Shown here: positions 1 through 9,268 of the stretch, in pieces
Position numbering within the stretch: position 1 is the stretch's first letter
How the letters are laid out: each line of letters opens with the position of its first letter
Assembly (NCBI GenBank): GCA_017447515.1
Contig: JAFSNG010000049.1
Coordinates: 84,240 to 148,239, forward strand
Direction of reading: 5' to 3'
Source of the DNA: Prevotella sp.
GTDB taxonomy: Bacteria > Bacteroidota > Bacteroidia > Bacteroidales > Bacteroidaceae
DNA length: 64,000 nucleotides
Translations under genes and position numbers: made by a program
The notes under the pieces: generated by a model
Databases searched by the model: none
Told to the model about the DNA's origin: nothing
The model's input: the letters and a program-made list of their open reading frames with translations, nothing else

Positions 1-910
1 CCAGCGAGAGGAATCCTCCCTGGCTGGAACCCGATACCGCCAGCTGCTCACCGTTCCAAGGAGTGTACTGCTCGATATAATCAATGGCCCGGATGCAACC
101 GATGATGACACGCTTGTAGTAGCTGTCGTCACGATTGTCCATGCCCCAGTTCCAGTAGTTCATCAAAGCACCGTTGAACACGTCGTCGTAAACCTTCTGG
201 TCCATCGTGACGGAGATGCCGTGAATACCTATCTCCAGCGTGATAGCCCCCTGCGAGGCGGTATAAATGTCGCCACCGTATGGGCGTACACCAGCACCTG
301 GCACGCGCAACAGCGCAGGATAACGCCCCTCTTTGACGGGAACGCAGAGAATGCCGTAGGTGCGCCAGTTCCACTGGATATTCTGGAACGACACCTCGTA
401 GACGTTGACATCCTTCGTGCAACGCTCCGGCAGCAGGCGCTTCGTGGGATTGAGGTCTACCTTCCGGGCCTCGCTGATGGCGTTCTGCCAGTAGTCGTTG
501 AAGTCCTGCGGCATGACAGTCGTGGGTTGCAGACGTTCCGGCGAGAAGGCCGCGCCGCAGGCGCCCTTGTACTCTTTGCCGTCGATGACGGTCTTGACAT
601 CGACACGGTAGAAGCCCGGCTTCGTCATCTTTCCCTTCAGCGTCAGCGTACCGTCCTTCAACAGTACTCCTTCCTTATTGACGTCTTGATACATCTCAGG
701 TCCGGCAGCATAGTCTACCTTCACACTATTTAATAATGTACGCTCGCGCGTAATCCTTATATTAAATATAGCCGTCTCTCCTACCTCATAACGCCAGTCT
801 TGATGGTCGGGAATCACCTCGACATTGATGCTGTTGCCACGAATCTGACCCCTCATCGGCAACGCGATGAAAAGCGTCATCAGGAGAACAATAAAACCTG
901 TTTTCTTCAT
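1..910 (-). CDS. Acetyl xylan esterase / CE7 (AXE1) family, secreted, 5' part only
   Basis: The reading frame starts at the ATG whose complement is 908-910 and runs off the left edge; about 303 residues are present. It opens with a Sec signal peptide (MKKTGFIVLLMTLFIALP). An N-terminal beta-domain of about 120 residues follows, then an alpha/beta hydrolase core containing the stretch PQDFNDYWQ typical of AXE1 proteins. The nucleophile elbow GSSQGG is visible, with the presumed catalytic Ser at residue 296; the catalytic Asp and His lie outside the window. Family members deacetylate xylan, xylo-oligosaccharides or other acetylated sugars. It diverges from PUL 1 and could supply deacetylation for hemicellulose use. 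Family call is confident; the substrate is inferred. Confidence 0.85.
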   Translation of the reverse strand, partial: MKKTGFIVLLMTLFIALPMRGQIRGNSINVEVIPDHQDWRYEVGETAIFNIRITRERTLLNSVKVDYAAGPEMYQDVNKEGVLLKDGTLTLKGKMTKPGFYRVDVKTVIDGKEYKGACGAAFSPERLQPTTVMPQDFNDYWQNAISEARKVDLNPTKRLLPERCTKDVNVYEVSFQNIQWNWRTYGILCVPVKEGRYPALLRVPGAGVRPYGGDIYTASQGAITLEIGIHGISVTMDQKVYDDVFNGALMNYWNWGMDNRDDSYYKRVIIGCIRAIDYIEQYTPWNGEQLAVSGSSQGGFLSL

Positions 911-951
911 GCTCTTTGGTCTTTAGTCCAATTTATCGTTTAAACACGTTG

Positions 952-959
952 CAAAGTTA
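952..959 (-). promoter_or_regulatory. -7 promoter box of the esterase gene
   Basis: The minus strand reads TAACTTTG, matching the Bacteroidetes -7 consensus TAnnTTTG, about 40 bases upstream of the esterase ATG. No clear -33 TTG is seen at the usual distance. Confidence 0.6.
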
Positions 960-1074
960 GTTATATTTTTTGAAAAAGTACTATACTATTTTAACAAACT
1001 TGCATACTTTGAGTAAAAAATACACTTAAAAAATCTTAAATGTAAGCTTGACACCCTATAAATTCAAGTAAAAA

Positions 1075-1087
1075 GTCACTTTGTGAC
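1075..1087. promoter_or_regulatory. Small palindrome upstream of the PUL 1 promoter, possible operator
   Basis: GTCAC-TTT-GTGAC is a perfect 5-bp inverted repeat ending 21 bases before the -33 element of PUL 1. Position and symmetry would suit an activator or repressor site. It could also be chance in this A/T-rich tract. Confidence 0.3.
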
Positions 1088-1108
1088 AAAAAAAATCGAT
1101 AAAAGATG

Positions 1109-1138
1109 TTGCCGTTTGAAAAAAAAACCTTACCTTTG
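1109..1138 (+). promoter_or_regulatory. Promoter of PUL 1 (susC)
   Basis: TTG at 1109-1111 and TACCTTTG at 1131-1138 are 19 bp apart, fitting the Bacteroidetes -33/-7 pattern. The leader to the susC ATG at 1349 is therefore about 205 nt. It contains a perfect hairpin (GAGAC-TTTT-GTCTC, 1274-1287), so post-transcriptional control by leader structure or a small RNA is possible. Confidence 0.7.
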
Positions 1139-1348
1139 CAAGGTCAAATATAAAACCGAGATACAACTATTCTATATAATAAACAGTAACAATAATTAAA
1201 AAAGTAAAATGACATTGCGAGAGAAAGACCATTAAAATTACACCATTGCGGGCCTGGTGGGCTTGGCGTGGAGGAGACTTTTGTCTCTGCCTAACTAATT
1301 AAATCAAAATGTATTTATCCAAAATTCAATCAAAGAAAATACTTTAGT

Positions 1349-4300
1349 ATGAATCAAAAAATCAGAAAAACAGCGCTGTTGATGGGTGCATGTTCCCTGT
1401 TAGGACTGTACTCACCATTGGCAGCTAATGCCGAGAACTCGGTACAGGCTGTTCAACAGTCAACGAAGAAGATTACGGGTACTGTCTCTGACGCTCAGGG
1501 TCCCGTGATTGGTGCAAGTGTTGTTGAAAAGGGAACCACCAATGGTGTGGTAACCGATTTCGACGGTAACTTTACGCTCAATGTGAAGCCCGGTGCTACG
1601 CTGGTCATCAGCTACATCGGCTACACCACTCAGGAGATTGTCATTGGCAATCAGTCTAACTACAATGTAACCCTCGAGGAAGACAACACCTCTCTGGATG
1701 AGGTTGTCGTTGTGGGTTACGGTGTCCAGAAGAAAAAGTTGGTAACCGGTGCTACCGTTCAGGTAAAGGGTGAAGATATCGCCAAGCTGAACACCACCAA
1801 CGCACTCGAAGCTATGCAGAGCCAGACTCCTGGTGTGCAGATCACTCAGAGTTCTTCACAGCCTGGTAAGGGTTACAAGGTTTACATCCGTGGTATCGGT
1901 ACCACCGGTAACTCTGCACCTCTTTACGTTATCGATGGTGTAGCAGGTGGTAGCCTTGACGGTATCAACTCTGCCGATATCGAGAGCATCGACATTTTGA
2001 AGGATGCTGCATCTGCAGCCATCTACGGTGCCCGTGCTGCAAACGGCGTTATCCTGGTTACTACCAAGCAGGGTAAGCAAGGCAAGATTGAGATTAGCTA
2101 CAATGGTGCTATGGGTTGGTCTAACGCCTACAAGCGCCCGCAGCTGCTCAACGCTCAGCAGTATATGACCATCATGGACGAGTACACCTTCAATACTTCA
2201 GGTAAGACGATGGATTGGCAGGGCTTCGTTCCTAACGAAACTGCAATTCCTGACCTGAAGGAAAGAGGTCTGATTGACATCCTTAAGAGAGTTGAAGATG
2301 GCTGGGAAGGCACTGACTGGTGGAAGGCTTTCGAAAACAAAAATGCTTTACAGAACAACCACTCTGTTACCTTGACTGGTGGTAACGATATGTCTAAGTT
2401 TGCCATGTCTTACACCTATACCGGCAACGAAGGTATCATGGGTGGCGACCAGGCTTCTTACTACAAGCGTCACACTATCCGCCTCAACAGCGACCACGTG
2501 CTTCTGAAGAATAAGGACTTCGATGTCATCACCATCGGTGAGAACATCTCTATTGCCTACACCAGAGATCACTCCCTGGCTGAGGATGGTATGTACTGGA
2601 GCTATATCCACAGTCTGCTCCAGACCTGTCCGCTCGTTCCACAGTATGCTGACAACGGCGAAATTTACTATTATCAGAATTTTGACGGTACCGACGCATA
2701 CGGTAAGGGTTGGAACTCTTCTCTGTTCAGCAACCCATGGGAGAACTTGACTCATGGTGGATTCGGTGGTAAGACCGAAAGCCGTAACGTCAACAGCAGC
2801 GCTACTGCTTTTGCCGTTATTCAGCCTATCAAGGGTCTGAGACTCCGTTCTCAGTTCAACTACAACTGGGGTTCAGGTGGATATCGCAGCTACAATGAGC
2901 CACAATCTAGTGGTTATGGTAATGCTACCAGCACTACATATAGTATTAGCCAGAGCGCATGGTTGAACACCAACTGGTCTATTGAGAACACCCTTACCTA
3001 CGATCTGCCCATCTTCTCAGGTCACAAGATTACTGCCATGGTTGGTCAGACCTATCAGAGCAGTGCATGGAGTTTCAACCTCGGCGGTTCCAACAAGGTT
3101 CAGTGGGGCGATCAGCTCGCAACTCTGAAGGGTTGGGATTCTGCATGGCTGTCAAACATCAAGGTGGTCAATGCTCCTGACATTTCTTTGACTGGTAAGC
3201 CCAATGACGAAGAGTACCTCGCTTCTTGGTTCGGTCGTGTAACATGGGACTGGAACGAGACCTATATGGCTACCGTTACCCTGCGTTATGATGGTTCAAG
3301 TATCTTCACCGACGGTAAGCGTTGGGGTTGGTTCCCATCAGTATCTGTAGGTTGGGTAATGACCAACGAGAAGTTCATGGAGAGCACCAAGAGCTGGCTC
3401 GACTTCTTCAAGATCCGTGCTAGCTGGGGTCAGAACGGTAACAAGGACATCGACAAATACCAGTATCTGGCAACTATCGCTCTGTCTGGCGACGCATTCG
3501 ACAGCGGTTACAAGTTCTCTTCTGACAACACGATTTCTGTTTCAGGTACCCCGAATCTGGGTGCATACGCCAACATCGTACCGAATCCTGACCTGACTTG
3601 GGAGACTTCTGAGCAGCTCGACTTCGGTTTCGACGCACGCTTCCTCAACAGCCGTTTGGGCTTGACCTTCGACTGGTATAAGAAGACTACGAAAGACTGG
3701 CTGATTGCCGGTCAGATGGTTTCCGTCTACGGTACCAATCCTGCTGCCATCAATGGTGGTGACGTGAAGAATACGGGTGTTGAAATCGCACTCTCTTGGA
3801 ACGACAGAATTGGTAAGGACTTCAGCTACAATGCAAGTGTAAACTTTGCTACCAACAAGAACGAGGTAACTCGTATCGCTAACCAGAATGGATACATCAA
3901 CGGTCCTGGCAGCGTCCTTTCTCAGGGTACAGAATACATCTACCGTGCTCAGGAAGGCAAGCCCATCGGTTACTTCTACGGCATGTCTTACAGTGGTATT
4001 TGGCAGAACCAGGCAGAAATTGAAGCTGCACGTCTGGCAGGTAAGGCCGTTCTTGACAACGCACAGCCTGGTGACTGCATCTGGGACGACTGGAACGGTG
4101 ATGGTTTGATTACTTTCGCAGAAGGTAAAGATGCAGACGGTAACGACCTTTGCGACCGTCACGAGATTGGTAATCCTAACCCCGATGTCATGCTGGGTGT
4201 GAACCTCGGCCTGAGCTGGAAGGGTCTTGACTTCTCTGTAAACGGTGCCGGTGCATTCGGCATGCAGATCATGCGTTCTTACCGTTCGTTCAGTGATGCT

Positions 4301-4675
4301 CCTTACCAGAACTACGATACCACGATTCTGAATCGTTGGCATGGTGAGGGTACCTCAAACAGCCAGCCACGCATTTCTGCTACTGGTCACCAGAACACGA
4401 ACTGGGTATCTACCCGCTATATGGAAGATGCTGACTACTTCAAGATTAAGACTATCACGCTGGGTTACGACTTCAAGAAGATCTGGAAGGCTTGCCCGCT
4501 GCAGCAGCTTCGTCTGTATGTCCAGGCTCAGAACCTCGTGACCTTCACCGGTTACACAGGTCTCGATCCTGAGGTTGGTAACAATGCTGGTGGCACTGGT
4601 TGGGCATCAGGTATTGACCTCGGTCTTTACCCACCGTCTCGTACATATTTGGTTGGTGTAAATCTTAAATTCTAA
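1349..4675 (+). CDS. SusC-like TonB-dependent outer-membrane transporter (PUL 1)
   Basis: This 1108-residue protein starts with a signal peptide ending near ANA. A carboxypeptidase-regulatory-like beta-sandwich follows (about 40-115: KKITGTVSDAQGPVIGASV, then GVVTDFDGNFTLNV). Next is the LDEVVVVGYG box, the plug domain (YVIDGVAGG; AAIYGARAANGVILVTTK) and a long TonB-dependent beta-barrel ending in aromatic LKF. It imports oligosaccharides across the outer membrane using TonB energy, capped by the SusD encoded 14 bp downstream. Codon use is strongly biased toward a few preferred codons, suggesting high expression. The substrate cannot be read from the sequence; the divergent esterase hints at an acetylated plant glycan. 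Confidence 0.95.
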   Translation: MNQKIRKTALLMGACSLLGLYSPLAANAENSVQAVQQSTKKITGTVSDAQGPVIGASVVEKGTTNGVVTDFDGNFTLNVKPGATLVISYIGYTTQEIVIGNQSNYNVTLEEDNTSLDEVVVVGYGVQKKKLVTGATVQVKGEDIAKLNTTNALEAMQSQTPGVQITQSSSQPGKGYKVYIRGIGTTGNSAPLYVIDGVAGGSLDGINSADIESIDILKDAASAAIYGARAANGVILVTTKQGKQGKIEISYNGAMGWSNAYKRPQLLNAQQYMTIMDEYTFNTSGKTMDWQGFVPNETAIPDLKERGLIDILKRVEDGWEGTDWWKAFENKNALQNNHSVTLTGGNDMSKFAMSYTYTGNEGIMGGDQASYYKRHTIRLNSDHVLLKNKDFDVITIGENISIAYTRDHSLAEDGMYWSYIHSLLQTCPLVPQYADNGEIYYYQNFDGTDAYGKGWNSSLFSNPWENLTHGGFGGKTESRNVNSSATAFAVIQPIKGLRLRSQFNYNWGSGGYRSYNEPQSSGYGNATSTTYSISQSAWLNTNWSIENTLTYDLPIFSGHKITAMVGQTYQSSAWSFNLGGSNKVQWGDQLATLKGWDSAWLSNIKVVNAPDISLTGKPNDEEYLASWFGRVTWDWNETYMATVTLRYDGSSIFTDGKRWGWFPSVSVGWVMTNEKFMESTKSWLDFFKIRASWGQNGNKDIDKYQYLATIALSGDAFDSGYKFSSDNTISVSGTPNLGAYANIVPNPDLTWETSEQLDFGFDARFLNSRLGLTFDWYKKTTKDWLIAGQMVSVYGTNPAAINGGDVKNTGVEIALSWNDRIGKDFSYNASVNFATNKNEVTRIANQNGYINGPGSVLSQGTEYIYRAQEGKPIGYFYGMSYSGIWQNQAEIEAARLAGKAVLDNAQPGDCIWDDWNGDGLITFAEGKDADGNDLCDRHEIGNPNPDVMLGVNLGLSWKGLDFSVNGAGAFGMQIMRSYRSFSDAPYQNYDTTILNRWHGEGTSNSQPRISATGHQNTNWVSTRYMEDADYFKIKTITLGYDFKKIWKACPLQQLRLYVQAQNLVTFTGYTGLDPEVGNNAGGTGWASGIDLGLYPPSRTYLVGVNLKF

Positions 4676-4689
4676 TTCGATAATCAGTT

Positions 4690-6654
4690 ATGAAGAAATA
4701 TATTTTATCATCGTTAGCTGTTTTGTCTGCAGCAACTTTGTTTACAGCTTGTAACGACAATCTGGACACAGATCCTCGTGTAACTGAGATGACCGCTGCA
4801 ACATTCCCCGGCAAGCCTGGAGATGTTGACGCTTTGAATGCTGCTACCTATAGTATCATGAATACGCTGGGAGGTGGTGACAATAGCGGTATCTTGAACA
4901 ATCCTTACTATTGGTGGTCAATGATGTCTGACGACAACTACGGAAGTGGTGGTCTGCAGGACAAAGAGGCCAAGTCGCTCCATCATCTGGTGATGTGCAG
5001 TGTTGACCAATATGAATACGATTTCACGCTTCTCTATGGTGGTGTTGCTCGTGCAAACACTCAGATTGAGACCATTGACAATGTGGATTGGACTGATGCA
5101 CAGAAGCCTCTGCGCGACCAGCTCCTGGGTGAGGCCTTCTTTATGCGTGGTTTCTATAATCTCTTGCTGACCCAGATGTATGGTGATGTACCTCTGATTA
5201 CCTCTACAGTCATTACTGACGAGATGCAGACCCAGGTAAGTGCTGAGGAAGTTATTTATCCTCAGATTATCGCTGACTTCTTGTCTGGTATTAAGCTGAT
5301 GGACGAGAAATCTGGATATGGCGTACAGGGTGACGGTCACGCCAACAAGTATGCTGCCGAGGCTTTCCTTGCCCGCGCATATATGTTCTGGGCAGGATTC
5401 TATAAGGGCGTAGAAGATCTCTCCAAGAGTGATGCTACCATGGAACTCCTTAGCCGCACTGGTGAGGCTATCGCTCAGGAGGGTCTTGACAAATCATCTA
5501 TTTCTAAAGAGGATGTAAAAGGCTATCTGAAAGACATCGTTGCCAGCGGCCGTTACAAGCTCCTGAAGGACTTCCGTTCACTCTGGCAGTACTCTAACAG
5601 TAAGCTTTGGGCAGAGGCTCACGATGGTGAGGATGGTGGTAATGCTGAGGGTACTCATGCTTACGCTTTCATCGCTGACATGGATCCTAATGACTGCTTC
5701 GATATGCCGGGCAATGGTAACGGCAACGACGAGGAAATCTTCCAGATTCAGTTCTTGAATGCCTCTAAGTGGGAAATTGGCGGTACCTATTGCAACCCGC
5801 GTATGTATTCAAACTACCTCTCTTGCTTCTGGGGTCTTCGTAATGGTGCTACCAACGACAATGGTAAGCGCAATAAGACTTATCCGTTCAACCAGGGCTG
5901 GGGCCAGGGTACTCCTTCATGCAACATCTATGATGACTGGAAAGATGCGCAAAACAAACAAGGTCATGAATATACTGACATCCGTATGCTCGCTTCTCTG
6001 ATTGACCTCGACAACGAGCTCGAGAGCTATACCTACGAGAAGGATGACTGTGAGGAGTCTGGCTATTCAGTGAAGAAGTATGCCGATGTCAACCTCGATG
6101 CCAATCCAAAGGATAACGACTCATGGTGGAAACAGGTTGAAGGTTACAGCTCCAGCTCGCTTGGTAATGAGCAGCAGGGTGACCACTTCCAGGACTTTTA
6201 TCTGATGCGTTATGCTGACGTGCTGCTGATGCTTGCTGAGCTCACTGGCGAAGTTTCTTACATCAATCAGGTTAGGGCACGCGCCAATGTACCTCTGTTG
6301 GATAAGTACAGTCTGGAATCTCTTCAGGACGAGCGTCGTTGGGAGTTTGCCTTCGAGGGTCTCCGCTTCAACGATATGCGTCGCTGGTCTGGTTGTAAAC
6401 AGCACGGTGAGGATTCATACGCTGCTAAGGCTCTTCAGAAGCAGGAAGGCAAGCAGATTGTCTGCCTTGGCGATAAGGCCAACAAGCGAACTATGCATCA
6501 CATGACCTGTTCTTGGGCAAAGCGCTACGCTGCTACCAAGGGCTTCCTGGCTAAGCCTCAGACTCAGATTACTCTGATGCATGGTAAGTTGATTCAGAAC
6601 GAAGGATGGGATGCTGCTAATGCTGAGGCACTTTATAAAGTAATTTATCAATAA
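4690..6654 (+). CDS. SusD-like surface glycan-binding lipoprotein (PUL 1)
   Basis: The 654-residue product has a lipoprotein signal peptide with lipobox LFTAC, so it should be anchored by its first mature Cys. The RagB/SusD architecture is clear: a TPR-like N-terminal half (GEAFFMRGFYNLLLTQMYGDVP; AAEAFLARAYMFWAG) and a C-terminal half with RRWEFAFEGLRFNDMRRW. It is somewhat longer than the usual 500-600 residues, with an extended insert rich in W, Y and G around 300-480 that may shape the glycan site. It partners the SusC upstream as the lid of the importer. Confidence 0.95.
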   Translation: MKKYILSSLAVLSAATLFTACNDNLDTDPRVTEMTAATFPGKPGDVDALNAATYSIMNTLGGGDNSGILNNPYYWWSMMSDDNYGSGGLQDKEAKSLHHLVMCSVDQYEYDFTLLYGGVARANTQIETIDNVDWTDAQKPLRDQLLGEAFFMRGFYNLLLTQMYGDVPLITSTVITDEMQTQVSAEEVIYPQIIADFLSGIKLMDEKSGYGVQGDGHANKYAAEAFLARAYMFWAGFYKGVEDLSKSDATMELLSRTGEAIAQEGLDKSSISKEDVKGYLKDIVASGRYKLLKDFRSLWQYSNSKLWAEAHDGEDGGNAEGTHAYAFIADMDPNDCFDMPGNGNGNDEEIFQIQFLNASKWEIGGTYCNPRMYSNYLSCFWGLRNGATNDNGKRNKTYPFNQGWGQGTPSCNIYDDWKDAQNKQGHEYTDIRMLASLIDLDNELESYTYEKDDCEESGYSVKKYADVNLDANPKDNDSWWKQVEGYSSSSLGNEQQGDHFQDFYLMRYADVLLMLAELTGEVSYINQVRARANVPLLDKYSLESLQDERRWEFAFEGLRFNDMRRWSGCKQHGEDSYAAKALQKQEGKQIVCLGDKANKRTMHHMTCSWAKRYAATKGFLAKPQTQITLMHGKLIQNEGWDAANAEALYKVIYQ

Positions 6655-6672
6655 ATAAGTTAGTATTCAAAT

Positions 6673-7425
6673 ATGAAAAAGATATTTTTATTTTTTGCCA
6701 CAGTATGTGTTATCGTAGCTTGCGATCCTACTCATGAGAAGATTAGCAACGACGGTCACATCACTGTTAAGGAGCTCATGGATAATACCATTGTTACTGC
6801 TGACGTGGCAGACAATGGCCAGTGGGGTAACGTCATTTACTGCACGACCTCTGCTCCTGTCAATGTAACGTGGAATATCGGTGGTAAGGATTTCATTGGT
6901 AACTATGCTACAAGGAAGATGAAGGTGAACAGAGATGATAGCGGTAATTATACAGATACCAAGTATACTGTTTACGTTAATGCTCTTTGTGCCGATGGTA
7001 CGAAGTTGTTAGACAGTGTCATTGTAACCTGCCAGACTATCACCGACCCGCTCCAGAAGATTTACATCTATGGTGGAGATCCTGAGAAGGAGCCCCCATT
7101 CAGCCCTGGCGCTTGGGATGCAGCAGCTATGCGTTTCAGCTCTACTGAAGGTGCACACCTGCCCACCATTCCCGATGATGTTTACTTCGGCCTGAAGACC
7201 CTGATCTTCGACATCTCAGATGCTGATGGTGTTGATTTGAAGGTCATGAACGGTTGGTGGAGTAACACCTACTACGACCATGTTGTATGGAAGGATGGTC
7301 TGAACGAGCTTCAGATTACCGAGACCATGGCTAAGGAGTGTGCTAAGGGCGGCGAAGGCCGTGACCTTGACCTCATGCTCTACGGCGGTACTATGACTCT
7401 CAAGTCTGTTTACTATGAGGAATAA
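6673..7425 (+). CDS. PUL 1 lipoprotein, probable surface glycan-binding protein
   Basis: A 250-residue lipoprotein with lipobox VIVAC (Cys about residue 17). The mature part looks all-beta: an N-terminal Ig-like stretch with NVTWNIGGKDF, then a C-terminal part rich in aromatic residues (GGDPEKEPPFSPGAWD, VMNGWWSNTYYD). It sits 18 bp after susD and before the terminator, the place usually taken by SusE/SusF-type binding proteins. I do not recognise a specific family; the role is inferred from position, lipidation and exposed tryptophans. Confidence 0.65.
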   Translation: MKKIFLFFATVCVIVACDPTHEKISNDGHITVKELMDNTIVTADVADNGQWGNVIYCTTSAPVNVTWNIGGKDFIGNYATRKMKVNRDDSGNYTDTKYTVYVNALCADGTKLLDSVIVTCQTITDPLQKIYIYGGDPEKEPPFSPGAWDAAAMRFSSTEGAHLPTIPDDVYFGLKTLIFDISDADGVDLKVMNGWWSNTYYDHVVWKDGLNELQITETMAKECAKGGEGRDLDLMLYGGTMTLKSVYYEE

Positions 7426-7452
7426 TCATTCCTTATCAGTATAATTAATAAT

Positions 7453-7486
7453 GGGCTGGCTCAGTAAAATGAGTCAGCCCTTTATA
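7453..7486 (+). terminator. Rho-independent terminator of PUL 1
   Basis: An 11-bp stem (7453-7463 with 7470-7480, one G-U pair) with loop GTAAAA is followed by TTTATAG. It lies 27 bp after the preceding stop codon. It covers an in-frame ATG at 7451, which argues that the next gene starts at 7496. Confidence 0.8.
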
Positions 7487-7495
7487 GCAAAAAAG

Positions 7496-9268
7496 ATGAT
7501 TAACAAAAAAGTATCTAGTGTTATCCTTTATGGAAGTCTGCTGGCTTTCATCGCATTTGTCGTTTATATCCTATTGATCAATCAAGAGGTATTCTATACG
7601 GCACACGACCGGTCTGAATTCCTCTACGGAACCCCCTTCTTCTACACGCTGCTCTCGAAACCCTTCGGCCTGATGCAGTATGTGGGAGCATGGCTTACGC
7701 AACTGTTCTATCATCCTGCCGCAGGTGCAGGTGCACTGGTAGCTATCTGGACGCTCATTTTCATCGTGGGTGCAAAAGCATTCCGGTTACAGGGAAGTGC
7801 CTCCGCACTAATGCTCTTGCCTGTAGCCTGTCTGTTAACCTCTGTTGTCGATTTGGGTTATTGGATATATGTATCCACCATCAGAGGTTATTGGTTCTCG
7901 CAGTCAGTAGGCTATCTCGCCATGCTGCTACTCCTATGGGCAGCGCGCACCACCCCCCGTAAATGGCATCTGGTCTGGTATCTGATAGGCTTTTGCATCT
8001 ATCCCCTGCTGGGGTGGTTTGCCATGCTTTTCGTGCTTTGTCTGGCACTTTGCGAAAAGCCCACCTGGCGCGAACTCGTGGGCTTTGTATTGCTCATCTT
8101 TACCGCCAGCATCTGGCATACACAATTCTATTCGAATCTGCGATTCGACGATGTCGTGCTGGCTGGCCTCCCCCGTTTCATCACCCCAAGCGACAGCAGC
8201 GAGCATCTCTCCATCCCGTTCTGGGTGTTAGGTGCCGTCTCTGCCCTTATTCCGATATGTAGCCGCTATCTGGCGAAATGGTTTATTCCTGTACTATGCG
8301 CCGTTGCTGGCATCGTCTTTACTTCGACGCAGATGTTCTACGACAAGAACTACATCAACGAGATGCGCATGGTTCGCTTAGCCGAGGACGACAACTGGAA
8401 GGAGGTGCTCAGCATTGCAGCCGAGAGCCCCCAGCCTACTACCACGATGATTTTCCTCAAGAACATCGCCCTGGCAAACGAAGGCGGACTGTTCGAACGT
8501 TCGTTTAAGTTAGGCAACAGCACCAATCCCCTCTATAACCCCGATTCGCTCCACGTCACCCTGCTGGACATCGCATCGCCGCTGGTTTATTACAACTACG
8601 GCATGATGAACGAAGCCATCCGTCTGAATTTCGAGAATGCCATACAGGCAGGCTTCTCGCCCTTCTATCTGAAGGTACTCTCCCGCTGCGCCTTGGCTTG
8701 CGGAGACAAAGAACTGTTGGAGCGCTATACCACCCAGCTGCATCACCATCTGTTTTATGATGACTGGCAGCCGGCTCCAGTCACGGAAAACGTCAAGGCA
8801 CTGCAGAAAGCCTACCCCGACGAGCTCACTGGCGTAGAGAACAGCGACAGCTATGTAGTCAACAGCATCAGTCTCTGGTACGATTCCGACAGTAAAGTGG
8901 CTTCTGAGCAGGCGTTGCTCTATGCCATGCTTCGTTGCGACTCCCGGCGTTTCTGGTTGGCATTGCGTAAATATGTGCAATTACATTTAGACGAGGAATT
9001 TCCCGCGGAGGCACAGGAGGCCTATATCTTGTTTATGGATAAAGCCCCGGAAGAAAAACGCATGATGCTCCCCGTCAAGGAAGATATTTTCAAGCGCTAC
9101 AAGCTGTTCTGGGAAGACCTCGAACACAAGGCCAAACCCGGCATGACACTTGAAAAGGTCGGTGAAGAAATGCGCAAAGACTGGGGAGACACCTATTGGT
9201 GGTACAACATCTTTGGCAAAAAAGTTCCTGTTTTAAACGGCTATACCGGTCATGAAGTTCACTCGTAA
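7496..9268 (+). CDS. Multispanning membrane protein with C-terminal repeat-like domain (DUF6057-like), copy 1
   Basis: The start is set at ATG 7496 (MINKKVSSVIL) because the earlier ATG at 7451 lies in the terminator stem; this gives 590 residues. The first 290 or so residues hold about seven to nine hydrophobic segments. The remainder is soluble and helical, with spaced Leu/Ala/Tyr residues like a degenerate TPR domain (MNEAIRLNFENAIQAGFSPF). It resembles proteins I know as DUF6057 in Bacteroidales, though I cannot confirm this. The downstream lipoprotein gene overlaps it by 17 nt, and the pair recurs immediately downstream. No transport or catalytic motif was recognised. Confidence 0.65.
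   Translation: MINKKVSSVILYGSLLAFIAFVVYILLINQEVFYTAHDRSEFLYGTPFFYTLLSKPFGLMQYVGAWLTQLFYHPAAGAGALVAIWTLIFIVGAKAFRLQGSASALMLLPVACLLTSVVDLGYWIYVSTIRGYWFSQSVGYLAMLLLLWAARTTPRKWHLVWYLIGFCIYPLLGWFAMLFVLCLALCEKPTWRELVGFVLLIFTASIWHTQFYSNLRFDDVVLAGLPRFITPSDSSEHLSIPFWVLGAVSALIPICSRYLAKWFIPVLCAVAGIVFTSTQMFYDKNYINEMRMVRLAEDDNWKEVLSIAAESPQPTTTMIFLKNIALANEGGLFERSFKLGNSTNPLYNPDSLHVTLLDIASPLVYYNYGMMNEAIRLNFENAIQAGFSPFYLKVLSRCALACGDKELLERYTTQLHHHLFYDDWQPAPVTENVKALQKAYPDELTGVENSDSYVVNSISLWYDSDSKVASEQALLYAMLRCDSRRFWLALRKYVQLHLDEEFPAEAQEAYILFMDKAPEEKRMMLPVKEDIFKRYKLFWEDLEHKAKPGMTLEKVGEEMRKDWGDTYWWYNIFGKKVPVLNGYTGHEVHS

Noticed and set aside
7451-7495. Earlier ATG for the membrane protein, adding 15 residues
   Set aside because: It lies within the stem of the PUL 1 terminator; ATG 7496 directly precedes the first hydrophobic segment.
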